From assembly GCA_034231615.1 (NCBI GenBank), contig CM067298.1:1245834-1309833 (forward strand): a stretch of 64,000 nt of DNA, written 5' to 3'. Below are positions 35,501 to 47,500 of the stretch, in pieces (position 1 is the first letter of the stretch; each line of letters starts with the position of its first letter). Both the position numbers and the translations under genes were made by a program. The notes below the pieces were generated by a model. It saw only the letters and a program-made list of their open reading frames with translations, was not told the DNA's origin and searched no databases. The stretch is from Meghimatium bilineatum. Lineage: Eukaryota > Mollusca > Gastropoda > Stylommatophora > Philomycidae.

Positions 35501-36627
35501 TGTCCTTAGCTAGAACACTGGTTAAATGCTGGTACATTTTCCAGTCTGCCCTTTTATAATTCCACCTAGTGAGCGTGCTGCTGTCCTTGGTAAATTCATT
35601 GTGGATTTCCAGAAATACTGGTCTGTGGTCACTACCTCCAAGCTGCTTTCCAACAACACGTGTGATGTTCCATTCCAAGCCTGGTGAGTGGAATGCCAGA
35701 TCTGGTGTAGAGGTGGTGTGCCATGCTCTCGAGTAGAAGGTTGGCGAGTCTGCTGGCTGGTTAATAAGAATGAGATTATTTTCATCCTGCCAGCTCTCAA
35801 GTTCCTCACCTCTCTTGTCGATATGATCGTAGCCCCAGCTCTGAGAGTGGCTGTTGAAGTCACCACACACCATAAGTCTCTCTTTGTCTGGAATTGTGTC
35901 TAGTGCCAATGGTTTATCATTTGGGCAGTAGTAGTTCAGGAGATGGAATTCTGCACTGTCTGTTTTTAGGTGGAGCATCTGGTATTCTGCCCCTTCCATA
36001 TATACTTCCAGCTGACATGCGCTGATATTGTTTTTAACAAGTGTCAGAATTCCACCCTTTTGCCTGTCTTTTCGGTCAGATCGGTAGCACTGGTAGCCTC
36101 TGATTTTGAAGGCTATGTCGCTGCTGAGGTGTGTTTCTTGGATACAGCATATACTAAATTGTTCTTCACTGAGTACATTTTCAAGTTCCAATTTTTTGCT
36201 GTATCCATCTCTTTTACTGTTGACACCCTCAGCATTCCAGTGCATTATTTTTATTGGTCGTTTGTTTGTTTGACCAGTAGCTCTATTCCCTTGCCTCCTG
36301 GCTCCTCGGGGCAATTGAGAAGGACTTCCAGTAACTGAGGTTGGGCCCTTTCGAGGTATAGGGCCCGGCACCTTCCCTGCCTGAACGTCCACCACAGGGC
36401 AGGCACCATAACTATTTATAGATGAAGACATGTTTCCATTGTGTTTTGTGCGTGGCATCCTGATTATCTGTGCGCCTTTTGGCTGGATGCCTCCGTCTTC
36501 AGCACTCTGCTTACTTGGGCAGGACTATGGTCCTGCTCGAATGGGACTGCCCGACCAGTCTTAGTTTCCAGCCCCTGATGGCTGAACTAAGCCCCATCAC
36601 CTCTGCACGGTGCTGGTCTCGATGGGG
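32578..36627 (-). mobile_element. Full-length but dead copy of the EN-RT-RNase H retrotransposon
   Basis: The 12-bp direct repeat TCGTAGAGTATA flanks the copy (32566-32577 and 36628-36639). It is colinear with the element at 19523-23578 over its whole length, including the 5' start CCCCATCGAGACCAGCACC and the GAA-type tail (shorter here). By eye the two differ at only a few percent of positions, so both inserted fairly recently. Different target-site duplications show two independent insertions rather than a segmental duplication. Confidence 0.93.
32606..36458 (-). pseudogene. Broken EN-RT-RNase H polyprotein gene
   Basis: The frame starts with ATG at 36458 and the endonuclease domain is intact, with GDFN and SDH motifs. 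Breaks against the intact copy are as follows: a T run of 10 instead of 6 (35227-35236); a lost base near 34625; a lost base near 34063; a TGA stop at 33838-33840; a lost base near 33570; and a TAG stop at 33422-33424 where the intact copy has a Gln codon. The YADD motif and the RNase H motifs (TDGSA, NYDAEIQ, LTDARS and NEKADQL) still read in their own pieces. No full-length product can be made. The presence of ATG here shows that the TTG in the other copy is a derived change. Confidence 0.92.
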
Positions 36628-36839
36628 TCGTAGAGTATAGATAAATGTAGTAAACTTAAGAACAGAGTCTAGATTAATGTATTACACTCAGACACGTTTG
36701 TATGTTAGAGTGTAATACATTTCAGAAAATAGTAGGACTATAGATTCGTGAAATACACTCAAGTAAAACATATTATAGCCTATTCAATTCAATATTTGTT
36801 AAACAATAGTAACACATTCAATTTTCATCAACTTTTGAA

Positions 36840-37268
36840 TCGATGTGTAAGTATTTGTAAGTATTCCCATAATTTTAAGTATTCCCATAATATGTAAGTA
36901 TCCCCATAATTTGTAAGTATTCCAATAATTTGTAAGTATTCCAATAATTTGTAAGTACCCCCATAATTTGTAAGTACCCCCATAATTTGTATTTCCATAA
37001 TTTTTAAGTATCCCCATAATTTGTAAGTACCCCCATAATAATTTGTAAGTATCCCCATAATTTGTAAGTATTCCAATAATTTGTAAGTATCCCCATAATG
37101 TGTACGTATCCCCATAATTTGTAAGTATCCCCATAATTTGTAAGAATCCCCATAATCTGTAAGAATCCCCATAATTGGTAAGTACCCCCATAATTTGTAA
37201 GTATTTCAATAATTTGTAAGTATCCTCATAATTTGTAAGTATCCTCATAATTTGTAAGTACCCGCAAT
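36840..37268. repeat. 19-bp minisatellite, about 22 units
   Basis: The unit is ATTTGTAAGTATCCCCATA with variants ATTCCAATA and ACCCCCATA and a few shorter or longer units. Confidence 0.93.
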
Positions 37269-37867
37269 TATTTGCCAATCACTGAAGATATGATTTGATG
37301 TAATCTATCCCTGGATATTGTTTTCGATTGTGTATTTCTGTTGTTTCCCTTGGTGTACTCGTATATTCAGATCACGTAATGAGACCTTTTTGTTACAACC
37401 GGTCATATTCCAAATGTGGCAACACGATACACACTACGCAAACAGGACAAAACATATATCATTTGTAGCTGAATACAACCAGCGACAAGTGATTACCATT
37501 GTCTTGGCAGAATCACAAGAATGTATTTGTACAACATTTGTCGAGCTTTGATGTGCCCGAAATAAATCTGTCAACAATAGCCCAGTTTTTGTCAAGTACT
37601 GGGCAGGAGCTGGTCTTATTGTTGGTACACAGAAACTACCATCTTATGTGAAATCTAAGAGACATTGATCAGTCGTAACTATGATTGTGTGTGTGTATGA
37701 ACTCTGAATGACTAATTATGTCATTGTCTGCACTGATGCTAATCAAAGGTCACACTCTATTGGCTAACAATCCGGCAGAAATAATAGAAACGCGAATCTA
37801 TTCCTTTTGTACCCATCAAAACTAATCGGAGTATCGTACACTCGGAATTAACACAAGGAAAAATAGT
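37269..37867. other. Non-repetitive spacer, nothing recognised
   Basis: A 77-codon open frame at 37318-37551 (plus) starts with a hydrophobic stretch but has no recognised domain. I do not support it as a gene. Confidence 0.45.
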
Positions 37868-38290
37868 CTCCTTACAATCTCATTGTTACAATACCATTAT
37901 TGTTAGTTCATAACAAATCTCATTGTTACAATACCAATATTGTTAGTTCATAACAAATCTCATTGTTACAATACCATTATTGTTAGTTCATAACAAATCT
38001 CATTGTTACAATACCATTGTTGTTAGTTCATAACAATTCTCATTGTTACAACACCATTATTGTTATTTCATAACAAATCTCATTGTTACAATAATATTAG
38101 TATTAGTTCATATTAAATTTCATTGTCACAATAATATTAGTATTAGTTCATAACAAATCTAATTGTTACAATATTAATATTAGCTCATATCAAATCTCAA
38201 TGTTACAATAATATTAGTATACGTTCATATCAAATCTCATTGTTACAATAATATTAGTATTAGTTCATATCAAATCTCATTGTTACAGTG
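37868..38290. repeat. 40-bp minisatellite, about 10 units
   Basis: The unit contains TCTCATTGTTACAATACCAT followed by TATTGTTAGTTCATAACAAA. Right-hand units are more diverged (ATAATATTAGTATTAG). Confidence 0.92.
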
Positions 38291-39182
38291 ATGAATAGAG
38301 TTATTTGAATAGAGTTATCGTGATTGTAACTCCGTGAGCTTCCTATGTCTGTCCAGCCTCTTGCAGTGTCACATCCAGAAGCAACAGATATCGCATCTCA
38401 ATTCGCAGCCCGCAATCCTTCACAACAGTTGTGTCTTTTTATATGCTCACAATATATTCGCTGGATTTTTCATGGATTTTGTGTGTGGCTTGGTTTGATG
38501 AGCTATTTTTCTGCCATTATCAGATCTTCACAGATGTTTGTGTTGGAGTGTTCATGGTATCTTTGGATCTTCCCATAGCAACACTGGATCGTTTTTGTTT
38601 TAGATAATTCTATATAGCAATACTGGATATTATTGTTGATTATCCTGTATAGCAATGCTGGATAATTTGTGGATAATCAGATGTAGCAATACTGTAATCA
38701 ATTTTCTAAGGTGATGTACACATGTTATAGCAACATTTAGAGAAGATTACATCAACAATATGAAAAAAAAAACATTGACTGGTATTGACAAGAGCACAAA
38801 AGTTGACAATATTATTTTTTTCTACACAAATTAAATTGTTTAAATGTGAAAATATTTTATGAAAATGTGAAACAAAACATTAATTTAAAAAATGTTAGAA
38901 CATAAATCAAAAAATGTGAAACAAAACGTGTTTTTATCCAACTTGTGTGTGCTCATTTGTTTTTGGAATGGGATTCTATTTTTATAATTAAGCGCCGGAT
39001 GTTGGTGGTGGGTGGGTGGTAGAGGACATTAATTCTTAAATTGACAACAGGGGAGGGGTCACAAATTGGCAAAATATTGTTGATGAAATGCAAGTACAAC
39101 TCCCTAATCTCAAAGTGTTGCTAGTGTTCATAATCTCCCTAATTTCAAAGTGTTGTTACTTTCATGCCACAGATTAGACCAT
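38291..39182. other. Mostly unique spacer with weak repeats
   Basis: A degenerate repeat with AGCAATACTGGAT occurs about four times at 38575-38700. A two-copy repeat with CTCCCTAAT and TCAAAGTGTTG lies at about 39100-39155. An open frame at 38345-38578 has no recognised domain. Confidence 0.5.
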
Positions 39183-41310
39183 AGGTTCCCAAACTTTTTC
39201 TAGCCGCCGTCCCTTTTGGAATACATACATACTGTAAGACCCCCCCCCCAATTATAACAGTTTTCGGCAGCCATTTAATATCTTCGACGTAAATAGCAAC
39301 TAATAATACATTGTTGTTTATGCCTTGAAATTATTGAACAAAGTGGCAACTATGTGCTTCATCTTGAACACAGCTATTGCTATACAGATTTTGATATGAA
39401 ACATAGCCCATTATTAAAGATTGTCAAGTGTATGCTCGAATAACATTATGAACAGTTTCATGCAATAGTTTCAATATGAACATTCCAAATATATATTAAG
39501 ATATTGTATTACAGTAGTAAGAATCTTATTTAAATATCAGTTGTTTAGGAATAATATCCATTATTTTTGTGTGTGCTTTTCCAACAAAAAAACAGTCGAA
39601 CGTGTAATTTAAATCTTTTATTTTGTGAATATTGTTGCACATTTATTTGCTTCATTATGTCCAAATCTAAGAAAAAATATCCACAGTACAGTATTGAGTA
39701 TTTAAAATATGGATTCATTTAATCTCATACCAACCAATTGTTAACTATGAATTTTTCAAATTAAGCCTCCTATGCTACAAGAGCATTTGATTAAAATGCA
39801 TTCTGACAAAATGGATAAATATTTGTCCTATTTACAAGTATAAGAAGACAAAACATTTTAATTGTCCAACTATATCAAAAAATTTTGCGTCGTCCACTAA
39901 ACAAGATGCTGACGGATGACCAGCTTCTTATATTTCCTTGTTAATCGCGAAATCTGGAAAACCTCACACTATTGGTGAGAAATTAATCTTGCAAGTAGTA
40001 CAAGAAGATATAAACACCGTGCTTCATTAGCAAGCGTCAGATATCACCCGCAAAATTCATTTGAGCAATAATTCAGTGGAAAGAAGAATCGATGAAATGG
40101 CAGAAGACGTTACAACATCATTGTGTGATTATTTGCAGACATGTCAATTTCACATTCAGCTCGATTAATGAAGCACCACTCTTATCATAAGTACGATTCA
40201 TAAAAGATGAAAAACTTGTCAAAAAAAATTATTTTGCTAAACACTTGGAAGTTGACACAAAGGGAACATCTATATTTAAAACTATGAATACGTTTTTTTT
40301 CAAGAGAAAGACATTCATATTAGTAATATTTTGTCTACTGCTACTGATGGTGCTCCAGCAATGACAGGGCGCCACAAGGGTTTCATATTGAGTTTGAAAC
40401 AAGCAGTACCAAATGTACTCGCTATACAGTGTTCACTTCATTGTCAACATTTGTTTGCGAAGAATTTAAGTGAACGCCTGCATGCGTCACTCCATTACGT
40501 TATTAAGAAGTTAACAAGATTCAAGATAAGAAGCAATTCATTGAGTGATAGATTGTTTAGTCAACTTTGCAGTGAAAGCTATGATGATTTCAATTGTTGC
40601 TGTTTCACACAGAGGTTAGTTGGCTTTCAAAAGGCATTTGTCTGAATCGATGTTACAATTAGTTTGATTCAATTCTATAATTGCTAGAAAATAGAGACGC
40701 TAGATTGACGGCCATCTTGATTACATCCAAAAATGATATGGCTTTATTTGACAGACCCTATATAAAATAGTTAATGACGTCAATCTACAGTTACAAGGTG
40801 TGGAACTGAATTTAAACATGAAAAAAACCATTATTGCCGCTTTTGTGGGGAAACTGTTTCTATTAAACGGAATCTGGGCCGAGGAAATATAGACAGCTTT
40901 CAAATTTAGCAGCAGTATCTCTCAAAGATGAAGATTTACTTACATACTGTCAACACTTGGAGGTTCCCCATGCTGATTTCAGTGTTACTTATATACTGTC
41001 AACACTTGGAGGTTCCCCATGCTGATTTCAGTGTTACTTACATACTGTCAACACTTGGAGGTTCCCCATGCTGATTTCAGTGTTACTTACATACTGTCAA
41101 CACTTGGAGGTTCCCCATGCTGATTTCAGTGAGTGATTCATTTATATTCTAAACATGAATATACCAAATTTGATTCTAGATCCTTTCTCATATGTATGCA
41201 CGGCAGGATCATCAAATTTAGAAGAGGAACTCATAGAACTCTATACAAATGTAGAACTAAAATTAAAATTCTGTAGTGGATATCAATATTCCTGGAGGGG
41301 AGTCGGAGTT
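39183..41310 (+). pseudogene. Decayed hAT transposon with ZBED5-like transposase
   Basis: The left end (GGTTCCCAAACTTTTTCTAG then a C run at 39241) looks like a hAT terminus. A transposase frame starts with ATG at 39657 (MSKSKKKYPQYSIEYLKYGF) and is soon broken by stops. Later pieces in shifting frames include PPMLQEHLIKMHSDKMDKYL (BED-finger end), LSNNSVERRIDEMAEDV, then TDGAPAMTGRHKGF with CSLHCQHLFAKNL in the only sizeable open piece (40331-40645). DVNLQLQGVELNLNMKK and LEEELIELYTNVELKLKF follow. The order matches ZBED5/FAM200-type hAT transposases. There are many frameshifts and stops, and no right terminal repeat was found before the 38-bp array at 41340. An internal 49-bp expansion lies at 40936-41131. 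Confidence 0.8.
40936..41131. repeat. 49-bp tandem repeat inside hAT transposase sequence, 4 units
   Basis: The unit contains ACTTACATACTGTCAACACT, TGGAGGTTCCCCATGCTGAT and TTCAGTGTT. The first copy reads on from the decayed transposase (SLKDEDLLTYCQHLEVPHAD). Transposase-like sequence (NLILDPFSYVCTAG) resumes after the last unit. The array thus arose within the transposon, and its length (not a multiple of three) shows it grew without coding constraint. Confidence 0.88.
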
Positions 41311-41339
41311 CAGACATCACTGTTGTCACCATGATGATA

Positions 41340-41515
41340 GACTCTTCCTGATACTTGTTGGTAATGTAGATATTTCACAATATTCCCGATACTTGTTGGT
41401 AATGTAGATATTTCACAATATTCCCGATACTTGTTGGTAATGTAGATATTTCACAATATTCCCGATACTTGTTGGTAATGTAGATATTTCACAATATTCC
41501 TGATACTTGTTGGTA
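41340..41515. repeat. 38-bp minisatellite, left part of an interrupted array, about 4.5 units
   Basis: The unit contains GATACTTGTTGGTAATGTAG followed by ATATTTCACAATATTCCC. The array resumes at 43699 after a retrotransposon insertion. ACTTGTTGGTA at 41505-41515 is the left target-site duplication. Confidence 0.94.
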
Positions 41516-43698
41516 TCGGGACAGAAAGCCAACAGAAAGAGAAAGAAGAAAGATAACAACAAAGATAACAAACAAACAACAATTAAAATCCACAAGCTAA
41601 AGGACGACACGGTACGTGAGCAATACGCACAAAAAATCACAGAAAAATTGGAAAAATACCAGTAGATACTACAACAGCAGAAGAAGAATGGAAACTATTC
41701 AAAGAAGCTATAACACAAGCAGCAGGGGAAGCATGTGGATACAAGAACAATAGTGTAAAGAAACCAAAAATAACAGCATGGTGGAATGAAGAAGTCAAAA
41801 AAGCCACTAAAGAAAAGAAACAACAATATAAGAAATGGGTCAAAAGCAAAAACCAAGTAGATTACATAGAATACAAGACAGAAACAACAAATGCCAAGAA
41901 AGTCATTAAAACTGCCAAAATCAGCTCATGGAAAGAATATGGAGACATGCTCAACGCAGATTATAAAAATGCACAAAAGAGGTTCTACAAGAAAATCAAG
42001 AACATGAGAAACAAAGAAGATATATATGAACCGACAGAAATAATAAATGATGAAAACGGTAATGCACTAAAAGAACCGAAGCAAATAATGGAAAGATGGC
42101 AACAATATTTCAAGGAACTACTAAATCTAAAAGAAGGAGAGGAAGACACAACAATAAACACTACAGCAGCGAACCTAGAACCATATATACTACTATCGGA
42201 AATAGAAAATGCAATAAACAAAGCACCAATGAACAAGGCAGCAGGCTCTGATAACATACAAACAGAACTTATCAAAGCAGCAGCAGAGAGCGGGAAAAAA
42301 TGGTTACACAGACTTTTTAATGTAATGTGGAAAAAACAAGAGACACTAGAAGACTGGAGGAACGCGATAATCATTCCCATATGGAAGAAAAAAGGCAGTA
42401 AGAGAGACTGCACAAAATACAGAGGGATATCTTTACTAAGCCACACAGGAAAAATTTTTAACACAATATTAGAGCAACGACTACGAACATATATTGAACC
42501 ACAACTTCAAAACACCCAAATGGGCTTCCGTAAGAACAAAAGCTGTACGGATGCTATCTTTACACTTAGAGAATTAACAGAAAGAGCCACAGAAAACAAC
42601 AAAGAATTATATATCGCATTCGTAGACCAAGAAAAGGCATTCGACAGAGTAGACAGACAACTATGGAAAACACTATCAATATACGGAGTACCAGAACATT
42701 TAATCAACATATGCAAGGGCATTTATGCAAATAGCCAATGTGCAGTAAGAACAAATGCAGGTGTGTCCAAAAAGTTCCAAATTCAATCAGCAGTTCGCCA
42801 GGGGTGTGTCCTATCCCCTCTACTTTTTATAACATATATCGACCACATCTGTAAACTAACAAGTACCAACGAAGAAGATAACATAAAAGACAAATTGAAC
42901 GAACTACTCTTTGCAGACGACCAAGTACTAATAGCGACATCAGAAGAACAATTGCAAGACCATATGAACAAACTGCACATAACATGTCAAAAATTCAACA
43001 TGAAGATTAATATTGAAAAGACTGAAATAATGGCAATAGCAAAGAAAGAAAGAAATATCACTATCTCCATCGATGATAAACACCTTAAACAAGTAAATGA
43101 GTTCACTTACTTAGGAAGCATTATATCGAGTGAAGGGAAAACCAGTAAAGAGATACAAAATAGATGCAACAAAACATACCAGATCCTAGGACAGATGACA
43201 CGCATTTTCAAGAACAAAAATGTAAACATAGACACTAAAGTTGCATTATACAAGACTATTATTATTCCATCACTATGCTACCAGTGCCAAACCTGGACAA
43301 TGACAGCACAAGACAAAAGAAAAATAGTGACAACAGAAATGACATGTCTACGAAGAATACTCGGAGTGTCATTAAGAGATAGAATTAGAAACGATAACAT
43401 CAGACAGATAACCTAAACAATACCAGTATTGGAACACATCAAAAGACAGCAGATCAAGTGGTTTTCACACGCTTCCAGACTACCGACATATAGCATGCCA
43501 CAAATGGCCATGACACATAGACATAACGGTTATAAAGCCAGAGGCAGACCATGTAAAAGATGGATCACAGAAATCAAAGAAGCCACAGAAACAAGCTTAC
43601 AAACAGCGCACAAGAAGGCCATCTCCAGAGAACTCTTCCACCCCTGACGCTGCAAGGCAAACAAGGGACACAGCGTATAGATAGAGATAGATAGATAG
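41516..43698 (+). mobile_element. 5'-truncated non-LTR retrotransposon inside a minisatellite
   Basis: The element is flanked by the 11-bp direct repeat ACTTGTTGGTA (41505-41515 and 43699-43709) and interrupts the 38-bp array. It ends in a GATA-type microsatellite tail (43680-43698) rather than poly(A). The endonuclease region is missing, so it is 5'-truncated, the common outcome of incomplete target-primed reverse transcription. Short microsatellite tails and this reverse transcriptase type fit RTE-like elements, but the clade assignment is tentative. It belongs to a different family from the RNase H elements. Confidence 0.88.
41569..43647 (+). pseudogene. Reverse transcriptase gene, 5'-truncated, one frameshift and one stop
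   Basis: The piece begins in the linker after the endonuclease (KIHKLKDDTVREQYAQKITE). A frameshift near 41645-41660 separates it from TTTAEEEWKLFKEAITQAAG and ITAWWNEEVKKATKEKKQQY. From there a frame stays open to a TAA at 43414-43416 and continues in the same frame to 43647. Reverse transcriptase motifs are visible: IIIPIWKKKGSKRDCTKYRG, MGFRKNKSC, the D of FVDQEKAFDRV, VRQGCVLSPLLF and FADD at 42910-42921. The tail has FTYLGSIIS, TWTMTAQ, RRILGVSLRDRIR and RGRPCKRWITEIKE. The ATG at 41947 is internal to the domain and not a true start. RNase H is absent. Confidence 0.88.
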
Positions 43699-44190
43699 AC
43701 TTGTTGGTAATGTAGATATTTCTCAATATTCCCGATACTTGTTGTAATTTAGATATTTCACAATATTCCCGATACTTGTTGTAATCTAGATATTTCACAA
43801 TATTCCCGATACTTGTAATTTAGATATTTCACAATATTCCCGATACTTGTTGTAATCTAGATATTTCACAATATTCCCGATACTTGTTGGTAATATAGAT
43901 ATTTCACAATATTCCCGATACTTGTTGGTAATATAGATATTTCACAATATTCCCGATACTTGTTGGTAATATAGATATTTCACAATATTCCCGATACTTG
44001 TTGGTAATATAGATATTTCACAATATTCCCGATACTTGTTGGCAATATAGATATTTCACAATATTCCCGATACTTGTTGTACTCTAGATATGTCACAATA
44101 TTCCTTATACTTGTTTGTAATGTAGATATTTTACAATCTTTGTGATGCGTGTTGGTAATGTAGATACTTCACAATCTTCCCGATACTTGT
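43699..44190. repeat. 38-bp minisatellite, right part of the interrupted array, about 13 units
   Basis: Units continue the phase of the left part (ATGTAGATATTTCACAATAT). Shorter variants have TTGTAATCTAGATATTTCAC. Units near the right end are more diverged (ATCTTTGTGATGCG). Confidence 0.94.
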
Positions 44191-44581
44191 CATACAAATA
44201 AACTGTATAAACGAAACACAGAAATAGATTTACAATCAATACATATCAAAACCAAATCAAAACCAAAACCAAATCACATTCAATGAATATGTTCCCAAGA
44301 ACATAACATCAAACATGCAACTGTTGTTATCATTGCTGCGTTAATCTTATGTTATATATCCTGCGTCAGACATATTCAATCTGTAACGATTGGATAAGGT
44401 AGGGGGCTGGGGTGATTACACGTTGCGGAAGTCGATAATGTGTAGAAACTTGAGAGTTGGTAACACAATACGTTACTAGAAATAGAGAAACATGTTTGTT
44501 GAGTACGAATGTAGCTTGTTTACAAAAATGAGAAAATGCTCTGGCTGAAAATGTCAATAAAATAGCAAGAACTAAACAGAT
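44191..44581. other. Non-repetitive spacer, nothing recognised
   Basis: This AT-rich stretch includes a small AAACCAAATC repeat near 44245-44275. No gene or RNA gene can be supported. Confidence 0.5.
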
Positions 44582-47500
44582 TGTCATAGGTTGCTAGAGT
44601 TAAATGATAATTGTCATAGGTTGCTAGAGTTAAATGATAATTGTCATAGGTTGCTAGAGTTAAATGATAATTGTCATAGGTTGCTAGAGTTAAATGATAA
44701 TTGTCATAGGTTGCTAGAGTTAAATGATAATTGTCATAGGTTGCTAGAGTTAAATGATAATTGTCATAGGTTGCTAGAGTTAAATGATAATTGTCATAGG
44801 TTGCTAGAGTTAAATGATAATTGTCATAGGTTGCTAGAGTTAAATGATAATTGTCATAGGTTGCTAGAGTTAAATGATAATTGTCATAGGTTGCTAGAGT
44901 TAAATGATAATTGTCATAGGTTGCTAGAGTTAAATGATAATTGTCATAGGTTGCTAGAGTTAAATGATAATTGTCATAGGTTGCTAGAGTTAAATGATAA
45001 TTGTCATAGATTGCTAGAGTTAAATGATAATTGTCATAGGTTGCTAGAGTTAAATGATAATTGTCATAGGTTGCTAGAGTTAAATGATAATTGTCATAGG
45101 TTGCTAGAGTTAAATGATAATTGTCATAGGTTGCTAGAGTTAAATGATAATTGTCATAGGTTGCTAGAGTTAAATGATAATTGTCATAGGTTGCTAGAGT
45201 TAAATGATAATTGTCATAGGTTGCTAGAGTTAAATGATAATTGTCATAGGTTGCTAGAGTTAAATGATAATTGTCATAGGTTGCTAGAGTTAAATGATAA
45301 TTGTCATAGGTTGCTAGAGTTAAATGATAATTGTCATAGGTTGCTAGAGTTAAATGATAATTGTCATAGGTTGCTAGAGTTAAATGATAATTGTCATAGG
45401 TTGCTAGAGTTAAATGATAATTGTCATAGGTTGCTAGAGTTAAATGATAATTGTCATAGGTTGCTAGAGTTAAATGATAATTGTCATAGGTTGCTATAGT
45501 TAAATGATAATTGTCATAGGTTGCTAGAGTTAAATGATAATTGTCATAGGTTGCTAGAGTTAAATGATAATTGTCATAGGTTGCTAGAGTTAAATGATAA
45601 TTGTCATAGGTTGCTAGAGTTAAATGATAATTGTCATAGGTTGCTAGAGTTAAATGATAATTGTCATAGGTTGCTAGAGTTAAATGATAATTGTCATAGG
45701 TTGCTAGAGTTAAATGATAATTGTCATAGGTTGCTAGAGTTAAATGATAATTGTCATAGGTTGCTAGAGTTAAATGATAATTGTCATAGGTTGCTAGAGT
45801 TAAATGATAATTGTCATAGGTTGCTAGAGTTAAATGATAATTGTCATAGGTTGCTAGAGTTAAATGATAATTGTCATAGGTTGCTAGAGTAAAATGATAA
45901 TTGTCATAGGTTGCTAGAGTTAAATGATAATTGTCATAGGTTGCTAGAGTTAAATGATAATTGTCATAGGCTGCTAGAGTTAAATGATAATTGTCATAGG
46001 CTGCTAGAGTTAAATGATAATTGTCATAGGTTGCTAGAGTTAAATGATAATTGTCATAGGTTGCTAGAGTTAAATGATAATTGTCATAGGTTGCTAGAGT
46101 TAAATGATAATTGTCATAGGTTGCTAGAGTTAAATGATAATTGTCATAGGTTGCTAGAGTTAAATGATAATTGTCATATGTTGCTAGAGTTAAATGATAA
46201 TTGTCATAGGTTGCTAGAGTTAAATGATAATTGTCATAGGTTGCTAGAGTTAAATGATAATTGTCATAGGTTGCTAGAGTTAAATGATAATTGTCATAGG
46301 TTTCTATAGTTAAATGATAATTGTCATAGGTTGCTAGAGTTAAATGATAATTGTCATAGGTTGCTAGAGTTAAATGATAATTGTCATAGGTTGCTAGAGT
46401 TAAATGATAATTGTCATAGGTTGCTATAGTTAAATGATAATTGTCATAGGTTGCTAGAGTTAAATGATAATTGTCATAGGTTGCTAGAGTTAAATGATAA
46501 TTGTCATAGGTTGCTAGAGTTAAATGATAATTGTCATAGGTTGCTAGAGTTAAATGATAATTGTCATAGGTTGCTAGAGTTAAATGATAATTGTCATAGG
46601 TTGCTAGAGTTAAATGATAATTGTCATAGGATGCTAGAGTTAAATGATAATTGTCATAGGTTGCTAGAGTTAAATGATAATTGTCATAGGTTGCTAGAGT
46701 TAAATGATAATTGTCATAGGTTGCTAGAGTTAAATGATAATTGTCATAGGTTGCTAGAGTTAAATGATAATTGTCATAGGTTGCTCGAGTTAAATGATAA
46801 TTGTCATAGGTTGCTAGAGTTAAATGATAATTGTCATAGGTTGCTAGAGTTAAATGATAATTGTCATAGGTTGCTAGAGTTAAATGATAATTGTCATAGG
46901 TTGCTAGAGTTAAATGATAATTGTCATAGGTTGCTAGAGTTAAATGATAATTGTCATAGGTTGCTAGAGTAAAATGATAATTGTCATAGGTTGCTAGAGT
47001 TAAATGATAATTGTCATAGGTTGCTAGAGTTAAATGATAATTGTCATAGGCTGCTAGAGTTAAATGATAATTGTCATAGGCTGCTAGAGTTAAATGATAA
47101 TTGTCATAGGTTGCTAGAGTTAAATGATAATTGTCATAGGTTGCTAGAGTTAAATGATAATTGTCATAGGTTGCTAGAGTTAAATGATAATTGTCATAGG
47201 TTGCTAGAGTTAAATGATAATTGTCATAGGTTGCTAGAGTTAAATGATAATTGTCATATGTTGCTAGAGTTAAATGATAATTGTCATAGGTTGCTAGAGT
47301 TAAATGATAATTGTCATAGGTTGCTAGAGTTAAATGATAATTGTCATAGGTTGCTAGAGTTAAATGATAATTGTCATAGGTTTCTATAGTTAAATGATAA
47401 TTGTCATAGGTTGCTAGAGTTAAATGATAATTGTCATAGGTTGCTAGAGTTAAATGATAATTGTCATAGGTTGCTAGAGTTAAATGATAATTGTCATAGG

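Noticed and set aside
19523..36627. The two similar retrotransposons as a segmental duplication
   Set aside because: They have different target-site duplications and unrelated flanks, so they are separate insertions.
40331..40645. 104-codon frame as a small host gene
   Set aside because: It is the best-kept piece of a decayed hAT transposase, with matching pieces in other frames on both sides.
41947..43416. 489-codon frame as a stand-alone host gene
   Set aside because: It is the RT domain of a 5'-truncated retrotransposon with a target duplication. The ATG is internal to a longer frame.
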